A stretch of 64,000 nucleotides of DNA. Source: Callorhinus ursinus (taxonomy: Eukaryota > Chordata > Mammalia > Carnivora > Otariidae). The notes under the pieces are model-generated. The model was not told the origin of the DNA. It saw nothing but the letters and a program-made list of their open reading frames with translations, and searched no databases. The position numbers and the translations under genes were made by a program. The stretch is taken from contig NW_020313045.1 of the NCBI RefSeq assembly GCF_003265705.1, positions 2,916,987-2,980,986 on the forward strand, written 5' to 3'. Shown piece after piece: positions 42,060 to 52,560 of this stretch (position 1 is its first letter; each line of letters begins with the position of its first letter).

Positions 42060-43450
42060 TTTTTCAAAGCTTATGTTTTGAATACATTCATACAATTTAA
42101 AATAAAAACATATGAAATTATACACAAAATGTCTTGACCTTTGTCACTATGTCCCCAGTTCCCACTTCTTAAAAAAAAAATCCTCCCCCAAAACAAGAAC
42201 CCATTTTAACACCTGATTGCATGTCCTTACATTTTCTTTAAACAAATATGAATATATATTCCTATTTTCCCTTCTTTCTTTTAACCCATAGTTAGAAAAT
42301 TATATACATGTCCTGTATTCTATGTTTCTCACTGAACAATTTTTAAAAAATTTTTTATTTAAATTCAATTTAATTAACATATAATATATTATTAGTTGCA
42401 GAGGTAGAACTTAAAGATTCATCAGTCTTAGGTAACACCCAGTGCTCATTACACATGCCCTCTAATGCCCATCACCCAGTTACCCCATCCCCCCCATTCC
42501 TCTCCCCTCCAGCAACCCTCAATTTCTTTCCCAGAGTTCAGTGTCTCTTATGGTTTGTCTCCCTCTCTGTTTCTGTCTTATTTTTTTTCCTTCCCTTCCC
42601 CTATGTTCATCTGTTTTGTTTCTTAAATTCCACATAGGAGTGAAATCATATATTTTTCTTTCTCTGACTGACTTATTTAGCTCAGCATAATACCCTCTAG
42701 TTCCAACCATGTCATTGCAAATGGCAAGATTTCATTCTTTTTGATGGCTGAGTAATATTCCATTGTATATATATACACCACATCTTTATCCATTCATCTG
42801 TTGATGGACATCGGGCTTTTTCCATAGTTTGGCTATTGTGGACATTGCCACTATAAACATTGGGGTGCAGGTGCCCTTCGAATCATTATGTCTGTATCCT
42901 TTGGATAAATACCTAGGTAATGCAATTTCTGGGTCCTAGGGTAGCTCTATTTTTGACTTTTTGGGGAACCTCCATACTGTTTTCCAGAGTGGCTGCACCA
43001 GTTTGCTTTCCCACCAACAGTGTAGGAGGGTTCCCCTTTCTCTGCATCCTCACCAACATCTGTTTTTCCCGAGTTGTTAATTTTAACCATTCTAACTGGT
43101 GTGAGGTGATAGCTCATTGTCTCACTGAACAATTTATATTGAATGTCTTTTCATACATAACTTCCTAGTTCTTTCTCACAGCTGCATTGTGTGAAGGTAC
43201 CAACCGTTAATTAGTCTCCTATTGATGAACCTTGGGTTGTCTCCAGGGTTCATAATTAAAAGCAGCGTCACAATGACTATTGTGCACATGGCTCATTTCA
43301 CATGTATGCAAGGATTGTTGTAGGATAAATTCCCGGAAGTAGGATTGCTAGGCCATAGGGTAAGGGCATGTAAAATCTGAGAAGATATTGCAAAATTGTC
43401 CTCTACCAGGGTTGTGCCAATTCATGTTTTTACTACCACTGTGTAAGCAG
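42060..43450 (-). mobile_element. old L1M 3' region, younger L1 inside
   Basis: 'tgcatgtccttacattttctttaaac' before and 'tcacagctgcattgtgtgaag', 'ttgggttgtctccagggttcataatt', 'ggataaattcccggaagtagg' after the younger L1 are consistent with one antisense old L1. Confidence 0.6.
42343..43119 (-). mobile_element. 5'-truncated L1, 777 bp
   Basis: Contains the L1 3' UTR with its C-rich tract at 42485-42512 and the ORF2 C-terminal end with the cysteine-rich segment (42975-43070). Perfect 16-bp duplication TCTCACTGAACAATTT at 42327-42342 and 43120-43135. Ordinary target-primed insertion. Confidence 0.93.
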
Positions 43451-43454
43451 CACA

Positions 43455-43580
43455 CATTGGGGTACATGTTATTATACCCATTTTTCAGGTAGAAAAACTG
43501 AAGTCTCAGTCAGGCTATGTGACATACATAGTAATGTGCATGTACTATGGGCAAAACCCCAGATGTAACTCCAGTTCTCT
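43455..43580 (-). mobile_element. MIR fragment
   Basis: 'attatacccatttttcaggtagaaaaactgaag' and 'gtaactccagttctctt' fit an antisense MIR. Confidence 0.55.
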
Positions 43581-43581
43581 T

Positions 43582-43623
43582 ACACACACACACATACATA
43601 TGCACACGTGTACACACACACAC
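43582..43623. repeat. (AC)n microsatellite
   Basis: Interrupted AC repeat. Confidence 0.9.
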
Positions 43624-43825
43624 CATAAACTTGCAAAAAATCGGGAAATACAACTCAAAGAACTTTTTCAAAAAAAGTCATTTGCAAGTAAGCTGTCAAC
43701 CCGACCTCATTCCCACATAGGCGGTGCCTGGACGGCTTGGGATGAATTTCACTGATGGACAGAGAAACAGCAATAAGAAAAATAAGCACAGTATAGTGAG
43801 TTTTTCATAAGACTAAATTTACTTA

Positions 43826-44016
43826 TTTATTTTTAGATTTTGTTTGTTTATTTAGAGAGTGAGTGGGGGAGGGGCAGAAGAATAAGGAGAAAGAGAATCT
43901 CAAGCAGATTCCACACTGAGCTTTTGGAGCCCGATGTGGGGCTTGATCCCATGACCCTGAGATCACGACCTTATCTGAAATCAAGAGTCTGATGCCTAAC
44001 CGACTGAACCACCCAG
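43826..44016 (-). mobile_element. can-SINE
   Basis: Minus strand, diverged tail. Flanks 'gactaaatttactta' and 'gattaagtttatta' suggest a duplication. Confidence 0.87.
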
Positions 44017-44129
44017 ATTAAGTTTATTAAATATACAGGATGGTACTTTATGGCATCCCAACTTCTGGAGTGCTCATAAGTCCTTTCTCGTATGGAATTA
44101 TGAGTAACTTAGAGCTGGCTAATTTTTAC

Positions 44130-44400
44130 TCCTTTTTAATGAAAATTACTAGCATTTACAAATTTAGACTAGTGTGATGAACTCCCGTGTACCCAGCACC
44201 CAACTTCAACAAATACCATCTAATGACCAATCTTGTTTTATCTAAACCCAATCACTTCCCCATACCCTGTTGTATACGTTTAAAGCAAAGTACGCACGCT
44301 ATATAATTTTATCCATGAAGACTTAAGTAGGTTTCTGTGTAAGAAGTTTTTTTTTTTTAAAAGCATAATCACAATAGATATGGCTGTTTTAAATGCTTCT
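44130..44400 (-). mobile_element. old L1 (L1ME-like) 3' UTR
   Basis: 'gtacccagcacccaacttcaacaaat', 'gaccaatcttgttttatctaaaccc', 'aagcataatcacaatag' in the antisense order also seen at 20030-20290. Confidence 0.6.
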
Positions 44401-44706
44401 TTATATGGCTTTTTATTTTTAAAGCTGGGAATCAAATATTGGTCCCCTAAAATGTTTTAGAAATATTATTTGTCCATGAATCCCCAAATCTGGGAATCAC
44501 TACTGAACTTTCTGGAATGAGCTTTGTAAACCTTAGTTGGGATTCTGCTGCACTGTGACTCAGAAGCTTTCCACATACAACCAACCTGGGTTTTCTGATG
44601 CAATTTCAGGGCTCTCTTTGAGATAAAGAATACAAAATAGCATATGAAAGTGAATATATTTTTAGGGTGAGAAAAGAACTCACCACAAATTACAAGTCAA
44701 AAAGCT
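44401..44706. other. low-copy sequence, no gene seen
   Basis: Possibly a diverged DNA transposon near 44490-44600 ('aatctgggaatcactactgaac'), not secure. Confidence 0.4.
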
Positions 44707-44710
44707 TACA

Positions 44711-44903
44711 CAGGACGCGTTGGTGGCGGAGTCAGTTGAGCAACCGATTCTTGATTTTGGCTCAGGTCATGATCTCAGGGTGGAGCCCTGTGTCAGGCTT
44801 CATGCTCAGCAGAGAGTCTGCTTGAGACTCTTTCTCTCTCTGCCCCTCCTCCTGCTTGAGCTCTGTCTAAATAAATAAACAAATAAAATCTAAAAATAAA
44901 AAA
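44711..44903 (+). mobile_element. can-SINE
   Basis: Head 'gcgttggtggcggagtcagttg' has several changes in the A-box region; the body and AAAT tail are clear. Confidence 0.87.
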
Positions 44904-45760
44904 AGCTCAGCTCATGTGAAATTACAGAATATTTGTATTAATGAATGGATTGAGCCACCTCTGTCATATTTTTTCCCTAAATTCTTTGTCTGCATACACT
45001 TTGATTGCCTCTCCATTCGACAAAGATACTATAATATCATGTTTGACAGAAAGAATAGAAAGATAATTCAGTTTTTCCTCTAGGATGATTGTTTGAAATT
45101 TGCTTTATATAATTGATGGTGGGTGACTTTATGCAGAGATAGACTTGCTGTTTATGGTACTGCTTTGGATTTGTGCCCTTGTCTGATAAACTCTGTTTCT
45201 CGAGATTCCATCAACAAAGGTGCATTAATCACTGTAGTTTCTGCACTTTTGAATATATTCCTTAAGGGGGAACACTTCCACTGTGATTAGGTGTCAGTGA
45301 GGACTGAAACTTCTGCTTATGAGTTTACACATTGTGAGAATTTTCCAAAGACTAGCTTCCTGTTCTGTATATTTAATACCTCATGGCTTCTCACTACTCA
45401 CGGAGTTCCAGACCTGGGCTTCGTATGACATATCCATATGCCCCCTGGACCTCTGGCTCTGCATCTTTGGGTGAGGAGTATTCCTGGAAGCTACTCCTGT
45501 TCAGGGATAGCTAGTCATGGAAGTGACTATGATCCACACAAATATATCTTACTAACCCCAGACTGGATGTATCCCTAAGATAATTTCCTCTTAGCCAGCT
45601 CCCTGAAATATCTGAAGCCTCTCTAAAGACCCAGGCTGGAGGGAACTGTGACTGAGAAGTCAGAGTGGAAAGAGATAGCAGTCCTAAGTGATTGTGCCTA
45701 AAATACCTTACTTTTCCAGATTATACCGAAATCTATGACTTTCTGAGCACATTGCCAGAG
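44904..45760. other. low-copy sequence, no gene seen
   Basis: No repeat family, exon or RNA gene recognised. Confidence 0.5.
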
Positions 45761-45764
45761 CTTT

Positions 45765-46078
45765 AGTAAATTCATGTAAATCTGGCTCTGCTCCTGACTA
45801 CCTCTCAGTTCTCATCTTCCACAGCTTTCCCATCATTCATTCTGTTTCAGGCACACCGACCTGCTTCTTATACCCTCTGTACTTTATTTTTCTTGGTAAC
45901 AGCTCTTCTGACATAGAATATATTTAGTCACTTGTTTATTGTATTGTTCTCCCTTTAATTAGAATGTAAGGTCATTAGAGAGTAGGGACCTTACTTTGCT
46001 CACTGCTGTGTCCCAGCACCTAGAATAGTGCTGGCCCAGAGTAATTGCTCGATAAATATTTGTTGAATAAATGAAGTG
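45765..46078 (+). mobile_element. L2 LINE 3' end
   Basis: 'ctcctgactacctctcagttctcatc', 'ttcaggcacaccgacctgcttc', 'gagagtagggaccttactttgctcactgctgtg', 'gatAAATatttgttgaataaatga' in the sense L2 order (longer text split). Confidence 0.8.
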
Positions 46079-46560
46079 CACCTGGAAACTACTGAAGAAT
46101 TTTAAGCGGGAGAGACATGAGGCTTTCCTGGGCCTGCCAAAAGAAATTAATCTCTCATTTACCTTTCTACCAAAGCATCTTTTCACAATATTCCTTGAAT
46201 TATAATCACCTATCAGTCTAATATTCTCTACTGGATTGTAGAAGACAGGGAGTATGTCTAATTCATCAACAGACCTTTACTACTTGTATTTCAGAATTAA
46301 TGCTGGCAGAATTAAATGGAATTTACTGTTTCTTTGCACAAGAATTCTTGAGCTGGCTCTGTTTGGTTTTCTCAACTAACTAGATTATAAGCTGTCTCTG
46401 AGTAGGGGAAATTTCCTTGGTCATTATGTCCTCTCAGCATCTCTTAGCAACCAATATGTTGTGCTTCTTAAAAAGGGTTCAACCTCTGTGTTTTCTGTCT
46501 GTATAATTTCTGTACTTAGTGTCTCCCAGTTCTCCATTATAATGGGTTCCCAAGCAAAAC
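46079..46560. other. unassigned, possibly diverged L2
   Basis: 46225-46290 and 46380-46450 ('attataagctgtctctgagtagggg') hint at further L2 3' ends. No gene seen. Confidence 0.35.
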
Positions 46561-46564
46561 TCCT

Positions 46565-47115
46565 GTATCTGTTAGGATACTTTCAGTTTCTACTTATTAA
46601 GAGCAGCTTAAAAAACTAGGGGTTTATTATCTCAAGTGGCAAAAGACTATAGGGAGGGTGGCTTTAGAATTGTTTGATTCTGTGCCTAAGTGACAGCTTT
46701 CAACTTTGCGATTCCAGTTTGTTTCCCCATGGTCACAAGATGGCTGCAGTGGTTCCAGCTATCATGTTCTTACACACTGACAACCAGAGGCAGGAGAAGG
46801 AACTTACTCTTCTCAGACATCTCTTCAAAGAGCCTTTTCCCTGGAGCTTTGCAGTATATTTCCTTCACTTCTCATTGGCTAGAATGACAACACATGCCCT
46901 TGCCTAAACCAGTTTGATCAGGAAAATGGAATTGTTCTGATTGGATTAGATCAATAGAGATTCATCTCCTGGCACAGTGGAGGGGTCCTGTCCTCAATGC
47001 AGAGCCACACAGAAGGTTGGCACTCTAACAGCCAGGATGAAGGGGGGCAGGAATGAATTTGGGTTAGCATCAATAGTGCCTGCTGCATTTTTTCACATGC
47101 TCGCCTTCCAACATG
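46565..47115. repeat. ancient interspersed repeat, family unnamed
   Basis: 'gttaggatactttcagtttctac', 'aactaggggtttattatctca', 'catggtcacaagatggctgcagtgg', 'ctcattggctagaatgac', 'gattggattagatcaatagagattca' follow a widespread old mammalian repeat I recognise but cannot name. Confidence 0.45.
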
Positions 47116-47254
47116 GCCTGGGGGTGGAAAGGCTTGAAACATTGGAGGTCCACAGATACTTCTTTTCATCCAAAATCTAGGGCCATACTATTTTTTGGAA
47201 TTGATCTCCTAAAAAGGAAAAAACCTAAATACTAAGCATACGACTTATTTCATT

Positions 47255-47461
47255 ATTTATTTATTTATTTTTAAAGATTTTATTTATTTATTTGACAGAG
47301 AGAGAGAGCATGCACAAGCAGGGGGAAGGGGCAGAGGGAGACGGAGAAGCAGACTCCCAGCTGAACAGGGATCCTGATGCGGGGCTCAATCCCAGGACCC
47401 TGGGATCATGACCTGAGCCGAAGGCAGATGCTTAACCGACTGAGCCACCCAGGGGTCCCCT
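47255..47461 (-). mobile_element. can-SINE, first of two at one site
   Basis: Full-length minus-strand copy between the first (47242-47254) and second (47462-47474) copies of GACTTATTTCATT. Confidence 0.94.
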
Positions 47462-47474
47462 GACTTATTTCATT

Positions 47475-47640
47475 TTTTTTTAAAGATTTTTATTTATTTA
47501 TTCATGAGAGACACGCAGGCAGAGGGAGAAGCAGGCTCCCAAGGAGCAGGGAGCCCGATGAGGGACTCGATCCCGGGATTCTGGGATCATGACCTGAGCC
47601 GAAGGCAGACGCTTAACCATCTGAGCTACCCGGGCGCCCT
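47475..47640 (-). mobile_element. short can-SINE variant, second at one site
   Basis: Lies between the second and third (47641-47653) copies of GACTTATTTCATT. Tail reads 'tttatttattcatgagagac' and the GA-rich body is shorter than in neighbours, so it is a distinct subfamily or an internally deleted copy. Confidence 0.92.
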
Positions 47641-47664
47641 GACTTATTTCATTTTAAAAAGAAA

Positions 47665-47812
47665 ACCAAGTCAAGTAATTTGAATTGAAATTGAACATTG
47701 AGCAGGTTGCTTCTTATCCCTGTGCTTCAGTTTCCTAATCTATTATGTGAAGATGATAATAGTACCTAACTTACGGGGTTGATGTAGAGATTAAATAAAC
47801 TATGACACAGTG
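47665..47812 (+). mobile_element. MIR SINE
   Basis: 'ccctgtgcttcagtttcctaatctattatgtgaag', 'aatagtacctaacttacggggttg' in sense MIR order (3' half). Confidence 0.78.
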
Positions 47813-47814
47813 GA

Positions 47815-48230
47815 TTCTCACCTATTCAGTGCCACGTTTTTAACAAGCTTGTTCTTTTTGCTGGTGATTTCTTGCTTAACATGGCCCTCAAGCATAGTGC
47901 TGAAGTGCTGTCTTATGTTCCTAAGTATAAAAGGGCTGCAATGGGTCTTATGGAGAAAATACATGTGTTAGATAAGCTTCATCCAGTCACGCATTATAGT
48001 GTCATGGGCTATGAGTTCGATGTGAATGAGTCAACCATATACATTAAATAAGGTGTCTTTAAACACAAACACACAGAAAACAGGGTTCTATACCAGTCTG
48101 TTGACAAAAATGTGGCAGAGGCTCATAGGAACCTAACCTCGTATTTCTCCTAGGAGCAGTGGCTCTGTATGCACTGACTCAGTGTTCGTGATGACATTAC
48201 AGAACATGACTACCATGAATAACCAGAATC
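47815..48230 (+). mobile_element. Tigger (pogo-type) DNA transposon remnant
   Basis: A partly deleted mariner-superfamily Tigger. The 5' end ('gattctcacctattcagtg') and 3' end ('cagaacatgactaccatgaataaccagaatc') are weakly inverted, as in Tigger elements. It includes the first part of the transposase frame (next entry). Confidence 0.7.
47881..48051 (+). pseudogene. Tigger transposase N-terminus, 56 codons
   Basis: ATG at 47881 to TAA at 48049-48051. Tigger transposases are related to CENP-B and bind their own ends through an N-terminal helix-turn-helix. The visible pieces are 'AEVLSYVPK', 'MEKIHVLDKL' and 'YEFDVNESTIYIK', matching that DNA-binding region. The rest (second HTH and DDD catalytic core) is absent, so it is non-functional as a transposase. 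The frame is unbroken for all 56 codons, which may be chance in so short a piece. Confidence 0.65.
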
Positions 48231-48310
48231 AGAAATATTTGACATGTTTAGGATAGCTTCCATCATGGAATAAGAACGCTACAATTGTTAGTGTTAAAGT
48301 CAACTAATGT

Positions 48311-48525
48311 GGGGCGCCTGGGTGGCTCAGTCAGTGAAGCATCTGCCTTTGGCTCAGGTCATGATCCCGGGGTCCTGGGATCGAATCCTGCATCAGGCTC
48401 CTTGCTCAGTGGGGAGCCTGCTTCTCCCTCTCCCTCTGCAGCTCCACCCATCTGCTTGTGCTCTCTCTCTCTCTCTCTCTCTCTCAAATAAATAAATAAA
48501 ATTTAAAAAAAAGAAATTAAAAAAG
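48311..48525 (+). mobile_element. can-SINE with perfect duplication
   Basis: GTCAACTAATGT at 48299-48310 and 48526-48537. GGGGCGCCTGGGTGGCTCAG start, CT array at 48460-48484. Confidence 0.95.
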
Positions 48526-48537
48526 GTCAACTAATGT

Positions 48538-48855
48538 AATAATAATAGTCTCTAAAGTAGAATATTAGAACCTTGAGGTAAATACGGATTGAGTCTATAT
48601 TTCACTAGATTTAGCTTATGTCCCTGGTCAGAGTAGATGAGTAAACACAAACCAACCACACACAAAGCTATTCTCATATCCAGAAAGCTGGGAGCCAAAG
48701 ATTCAAGTCCACACAAAGCCCACAAAGGTGGTCACTGCAAAGTCACAAGGCACGAGAGACAAAAGGTGCTAAAGGTCAGAAGCTGCAGAATTCCAATTCC
48801 ATAGCATGACCACCTGTGGAGGGGTGAGAATTCTGACCCCTTGGCTCAGGTCTGG
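48538..48855. other. low-copy sequence, no gene seen
   Basis: No repeat or domain recognised. Confidence 0.45.
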
Positions 48856-48859
48856 CTTC

Positions 48860-49046
48860 TTTCTTTCTTTAAAGATTTTATTTATTTGAGAGAGAGGGAG
48901 AGCAAGCGGGGGGAGAGAGAGGGACAAACAGACTCTGCACCGAGTGAAGAGCCTGATGTGGGGCTTGATTTCCAGGACTCCAAGATCATGACATGAGCTG
49001 AAATCATGAGTCGGACGCTTGACCGACTGAGCCATCCAGGAGCCCC
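48860..49046 (-). mobile_element. can-SINE
   Basis: Minus strand. Flanks 'ggtctggctt' (48850) and 'ggtccggttt' (49050) suggest a decayed duplication. Confidence 0.9.
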
Positions 49047-49789
49047 TCCGGTCCGGTTTCTATATCTCAGGTCAACATGTCCCAGCCTCAGCTGAGAGCA
49101 GAGGAACACTCAGGCCCTGCGTTTGTCAAAGGAGAGTGTCTGGGTTGGCTCTAGCCTCATCTGAGAGCAGTATTTCTAGGTACTCACCAGCATTCTCTCA
49201 GTCTCTTGCCTTTTGCCTGAAAGACTGGGTAGGGGGAGTTACAACTGAAGCTCTGTTTGAACTTGACCTTTATGGGAAATGAAAAGAGAGAAGAAATTCC
49301 AAGCTGGGCTTTGGGGGAAAGGAGTGGATGATTCCATTGTCTATGCTCTTAGCTTATAATAGCCCTATGACACAACAGTTTCAAATCTATGTATAGAGCA
49401 GCCTATTCAAAGCCATTTAGAATATAGGATAACAATGCCAAAATAATTTCAGTGTAAGTCTTTGATCTCCTCATTATAATGCCATTACCATACCATTATT
49501 AGCTAAGATTACAATGACAAATCAATTTTAATTGAAGTCTTTGGAGATGCCATTTATAATGCTATTATCATGTGAATTTGCAATAGAAAAGTTACTTGAG
49601 CAAGCTTGTTGAAACAGAGCTATAATGCCACTATAATGGAAAATTTTGATGGTGAAATTATTCCAAGTCCCTAGGGACTGGTGATTATCATATAAAACCA
49701 CTAACCATGAAAATATCCCTCCTCCCCCCAATCATAAATCATGCTATGGATAGTATCTACTGATCAAAGACTATCTTTCTCATAGAATG
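49047..49789. other. low-copy sequence; AT-rich block with internal repetition
   Basis: 49430-49660 repeats TATAATGCYATTAYCAT-like text: 49474-49490, 49552-49569 and a weaker copy at 49620-49637. AAGTCTTTG precedes the first two (near 49457 and 49535). No exon or known repeat. Confidence 0.4.
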
Positions 49790-49960
49790 AGTTCCCCCAA
49801 ATCATACAATCTTAAAGCAGATAAAAGGCTTTCATTTTACGAACAAGAAAAGCAGGCATAGAGGGAGGAGACATGAGGTGCCCAAGGTCAAGCAGTGAGT
49901 GTCAGAGCCTGGACTCCACTGCAGGCCTTTGCCTTCTAGTCTTCAAGCCTTTGACTCCTG
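49790..49960 (-). mobile_element. MIR SINE
   Basis: 'cattttacgaacaagaaaagc', 'ggtgcccaaggtcaagcagtgagtgtcagagcc' in antisense MIR order. Confidence 0.75.
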
Positions 49961-50406
49961 GACAAGATTGTCCAGTTGTTGGCCACAGAGATTTTATTCT
50001 GGTTCTATGGCTTCCTACGAGAGAATGCTTCTTTCCTGGAAAAGAAATTTGTTTTCCCCCCCTGGGAAAGGAATTTAAACTCTTCTGGCTTTGAGTAGAA
50101 AAAGAGAAAAGAAAAGTGATCATATTGCACCAAGGAGTTGCAAAATTCAGCCAACTAAGGACTTGGTAAACAGAAAAAATCAGTTACACTAGTTGTTTGA
50201 CTGAAGGGAGTGTTTAATTTAATCACCCTGGGAAGATACTGCCTCAAACTAGTTCCTTGTTAGAGTATCTTTCTTCCCGAGAGCATGTCTTGTGTGGGTT
50301 CCCTTCTTTATCTTAATTTGTCCAAAGCACAGCCAGCCTCCTCTCACTTGAAAAAACTTCCCCTGTTCCCTGGTCATGGCATCCCTCTGCTCTCATTTTT
50401 CTCCTT
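49961..50406. other. low-copy sequence, no gene seen
   Basis: A 73-codon frame is open on both strands at about 49873-50123, without a recognisable domain. Confidence 0.45.
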
Positions 50407-50424
50407 CTGTCTTGCTCACTCTTT

Positions 50425-50623
50425 TTTTTTTTTTTTTAAGATTTTATTTATTCATTTAACAGAGAGAGACACAGCGAGAGAGGGAACACAAGCAGGGGGA
50501 GTGGGAGAGGGAGAAGCAGTCTTCCTCGGAGCAGGGAGCCCGATGCGGGGCTCGATCCCAGGACCCTGGGATCATGACCTGAGCTGAAGGCAGACACTTA
50601 ATGACTGAGCCACCCAGGCACCC
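50425..50623 (-). mobile_element. can-SINE with perfect 18-bp duplication
   Basis: CTGTCTTGCTCACTCTTT at 50407-50424 and 50624-50641. Full length, intact head, poly-T at left. A recent insertion. Confidence 0.95.
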
Positions 50624-50756
50624 CTGTCTTGCTCACTCTTTAGTGGAGGGGGCTGGACCGTGTATAGGGAATGGATTCTTTTCCCTACATGCCTTGGTCT
50701 ACTCTACTGTGGGTCAGAACTCTTGACCCCTTTGGTCTGAACTTGTTCCTTCCATA

Positions 50757-50950
50757 GAATGAGCAGCTAACATATTTGGAGGGCTCTCTATGTGCCAGGC
50801 ATGGTGCCAAAGACTTCATTTAGCAAAATCTAGCAGTAATTGTTACAACATATCAACCTGGAGCCTAGTGGAGTAATCTATCCAAGCCTGCACAGGTAGC
50901 AGGAATACAAACCTTGGTCTGTTGGATTCCAGAGCTTTAAACTCTTAGCA
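50757..50950 (-). mobile_element. MIR SINE (antisense of a pair)
   Basis: 'ctatgtgccaggcatggtgcc', 'ctatccaagcctgcacaggtagc' in antisense MIR order. Confidence 0.78.
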
Positions 50951-50959
50951 ACTTTTTGT

Positions 50960-51185
50960 CACAGAGACAGTTTAGCATAGTAGGGGAGAAAACATCTCTG
51001 GACTCAAGCAACCGTATTCACATCTTGGCTCTGTTACTTCCTGGCTGTGTTACATGGGGCAAACTACTTAACCTCAGCATGTCTCTGTTTTTTCATTGTA
51101 GATATAAGGCTAATAATAATAATAGCTTAGTTCAGTGGGTTATTATAAAGCTATTATGTGCAAAACACTTCGAGTAGCTCCTGAT
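50960..51185 (+). mobile_element. MIR SINE (sense of a pair)
   Basis: 'acagtttagcatagtaggggag', 'cttggctctgttacttcctggctgtgttac', 'aaactacttaacctcagcatg' in sense MIR order. Confidence 0.8.
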
Positions 51186-52194
51186 GCAGGGACATAGTCT
51201 GTAAGTGACAGCTTTTTTCTGCTTCTCCTTTCAACGACATGACTAGGTATGTCAGAATCTGTCAATTCTGGGCTAAGGATGAGAGGGGAAATGCAATAAA
51301 CTGGTGATTTTACATGAATGCAGGTGTAGATGTAGACATTTGACTTGGGTGCATAATTTAAGGAGGAAAGCTTCACCTTAGGGGAGGTGACTAGCTGCTT
51401 TTGGTGGGCAGATGCCAGTTTTCAAGGGGGCAGGATTCGAAAGGATGAAATCAGTGACCATTCTGATGGATAAGAAACTGATAAAGGTCGGTTTCATAAA
51501 GTCAAGGCCAAAATGTTAGTGTGCATTACCGGCTGTGGGAAAAGCTGTGTAACTAATTATCCTTGGAGGAGCGGCAGTCAGTTAAGCTTTAGGTAATCTC
51601 AGTATAAAATTCCTTAGGCCCACATCCAGCAGGCCACAGGCTGAACAATGGCTCAGGAATGTCAGAATTCTGGGTTCTCATCCTCGCTCGGCTACTGATC
51701 TGTTCTGCCATCACCGCCCCTTAATCCCCCCCCCATGCCTCCACTTCCCTTCTGCCAAATGCCAGCAGTTTCCCTGGGAGATTTTGAGGGATAACCAATG
51801 AAAAGGATTAGGGGCAAGAACCACCACCCAGATTGTTAATAAAAGTGGCATTTTGTACTCAATTATCTGCATCAAAACCCTTTATATCCTTTCTCTGGCA
51901 TCCCCTACCCGCCATCTTTCTTATTCATGACTTTCCTCCCCACCCCCACAGAGAAGCAAAAACATGATACATATGGTACAGTATCTTGCAGTAAAGTGGC
52001 AATCTGGATGAAGGAGAGAATTAGCCATGCTGTGACATTTCGAGCAGTTGCGGTCCAAGGGAGAAATTCACCTAAGGGATGCCCCCAGCCCAGCAAACAA
52101 AGATGTAATAGAAAAAATGCTACAGGAGCTCTGGGTCACACGATGGGACTTGGATGTTGCTGTCTGTGTAGGTTGGCCAGTGCCTGGGCAAAGG
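51186..52194. other. low-copy sequence, no gene seen
   Basis: C-rich run at 51727-51734. A plus-strand frame of 91 codons (51927-52202) has no recognisable domain. 51490-51650 is repeat-free with CTAATTA near 51550. Confidence 0.45.
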
Positions 52195-52560
52195 TAATGT
52201 GAAGATTCTGAATGCTGAGAAAAATAATAAAATTGCCAGTGTGTTGGAAATTAAAGTAATTCCGCGAGCATAAATAATGAACACAACATTGATTGGAATA
52301 AATGATGTATTTTGCTTTAGAAATGTTATTTGAATAACTGATATTGTACTTTGTCGGGCTATGGTTTCAAATGCATTCGATTATACATTTTAATGTTTCC
52401 CCCCAAACAGTCTTTCAAATCAGTATAAATTGCTGTATGTAGCGGGCATGTCTTGATCTTTAGCTGCCATGACAACGGGATACAGAGAAATGCATTTTCA
52501 TAACAATTGCTAGCAACGTTTAGTATCACTGTTACTTTGCGTCAGGGAAAGGCAGGCTTT
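52195..52560. promoter_or_regulatory. candidate conserved noncoding element
   Basis: AT-rich, no simple repetition, no repeat family. Holds several AAAT/ATTA and ATGCAT-type steps ('ataaataatgaac', 'caaatgcattcgattatac', 'gaaatgcattttcata'). Judged only by texture. Confidence 0.3.
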
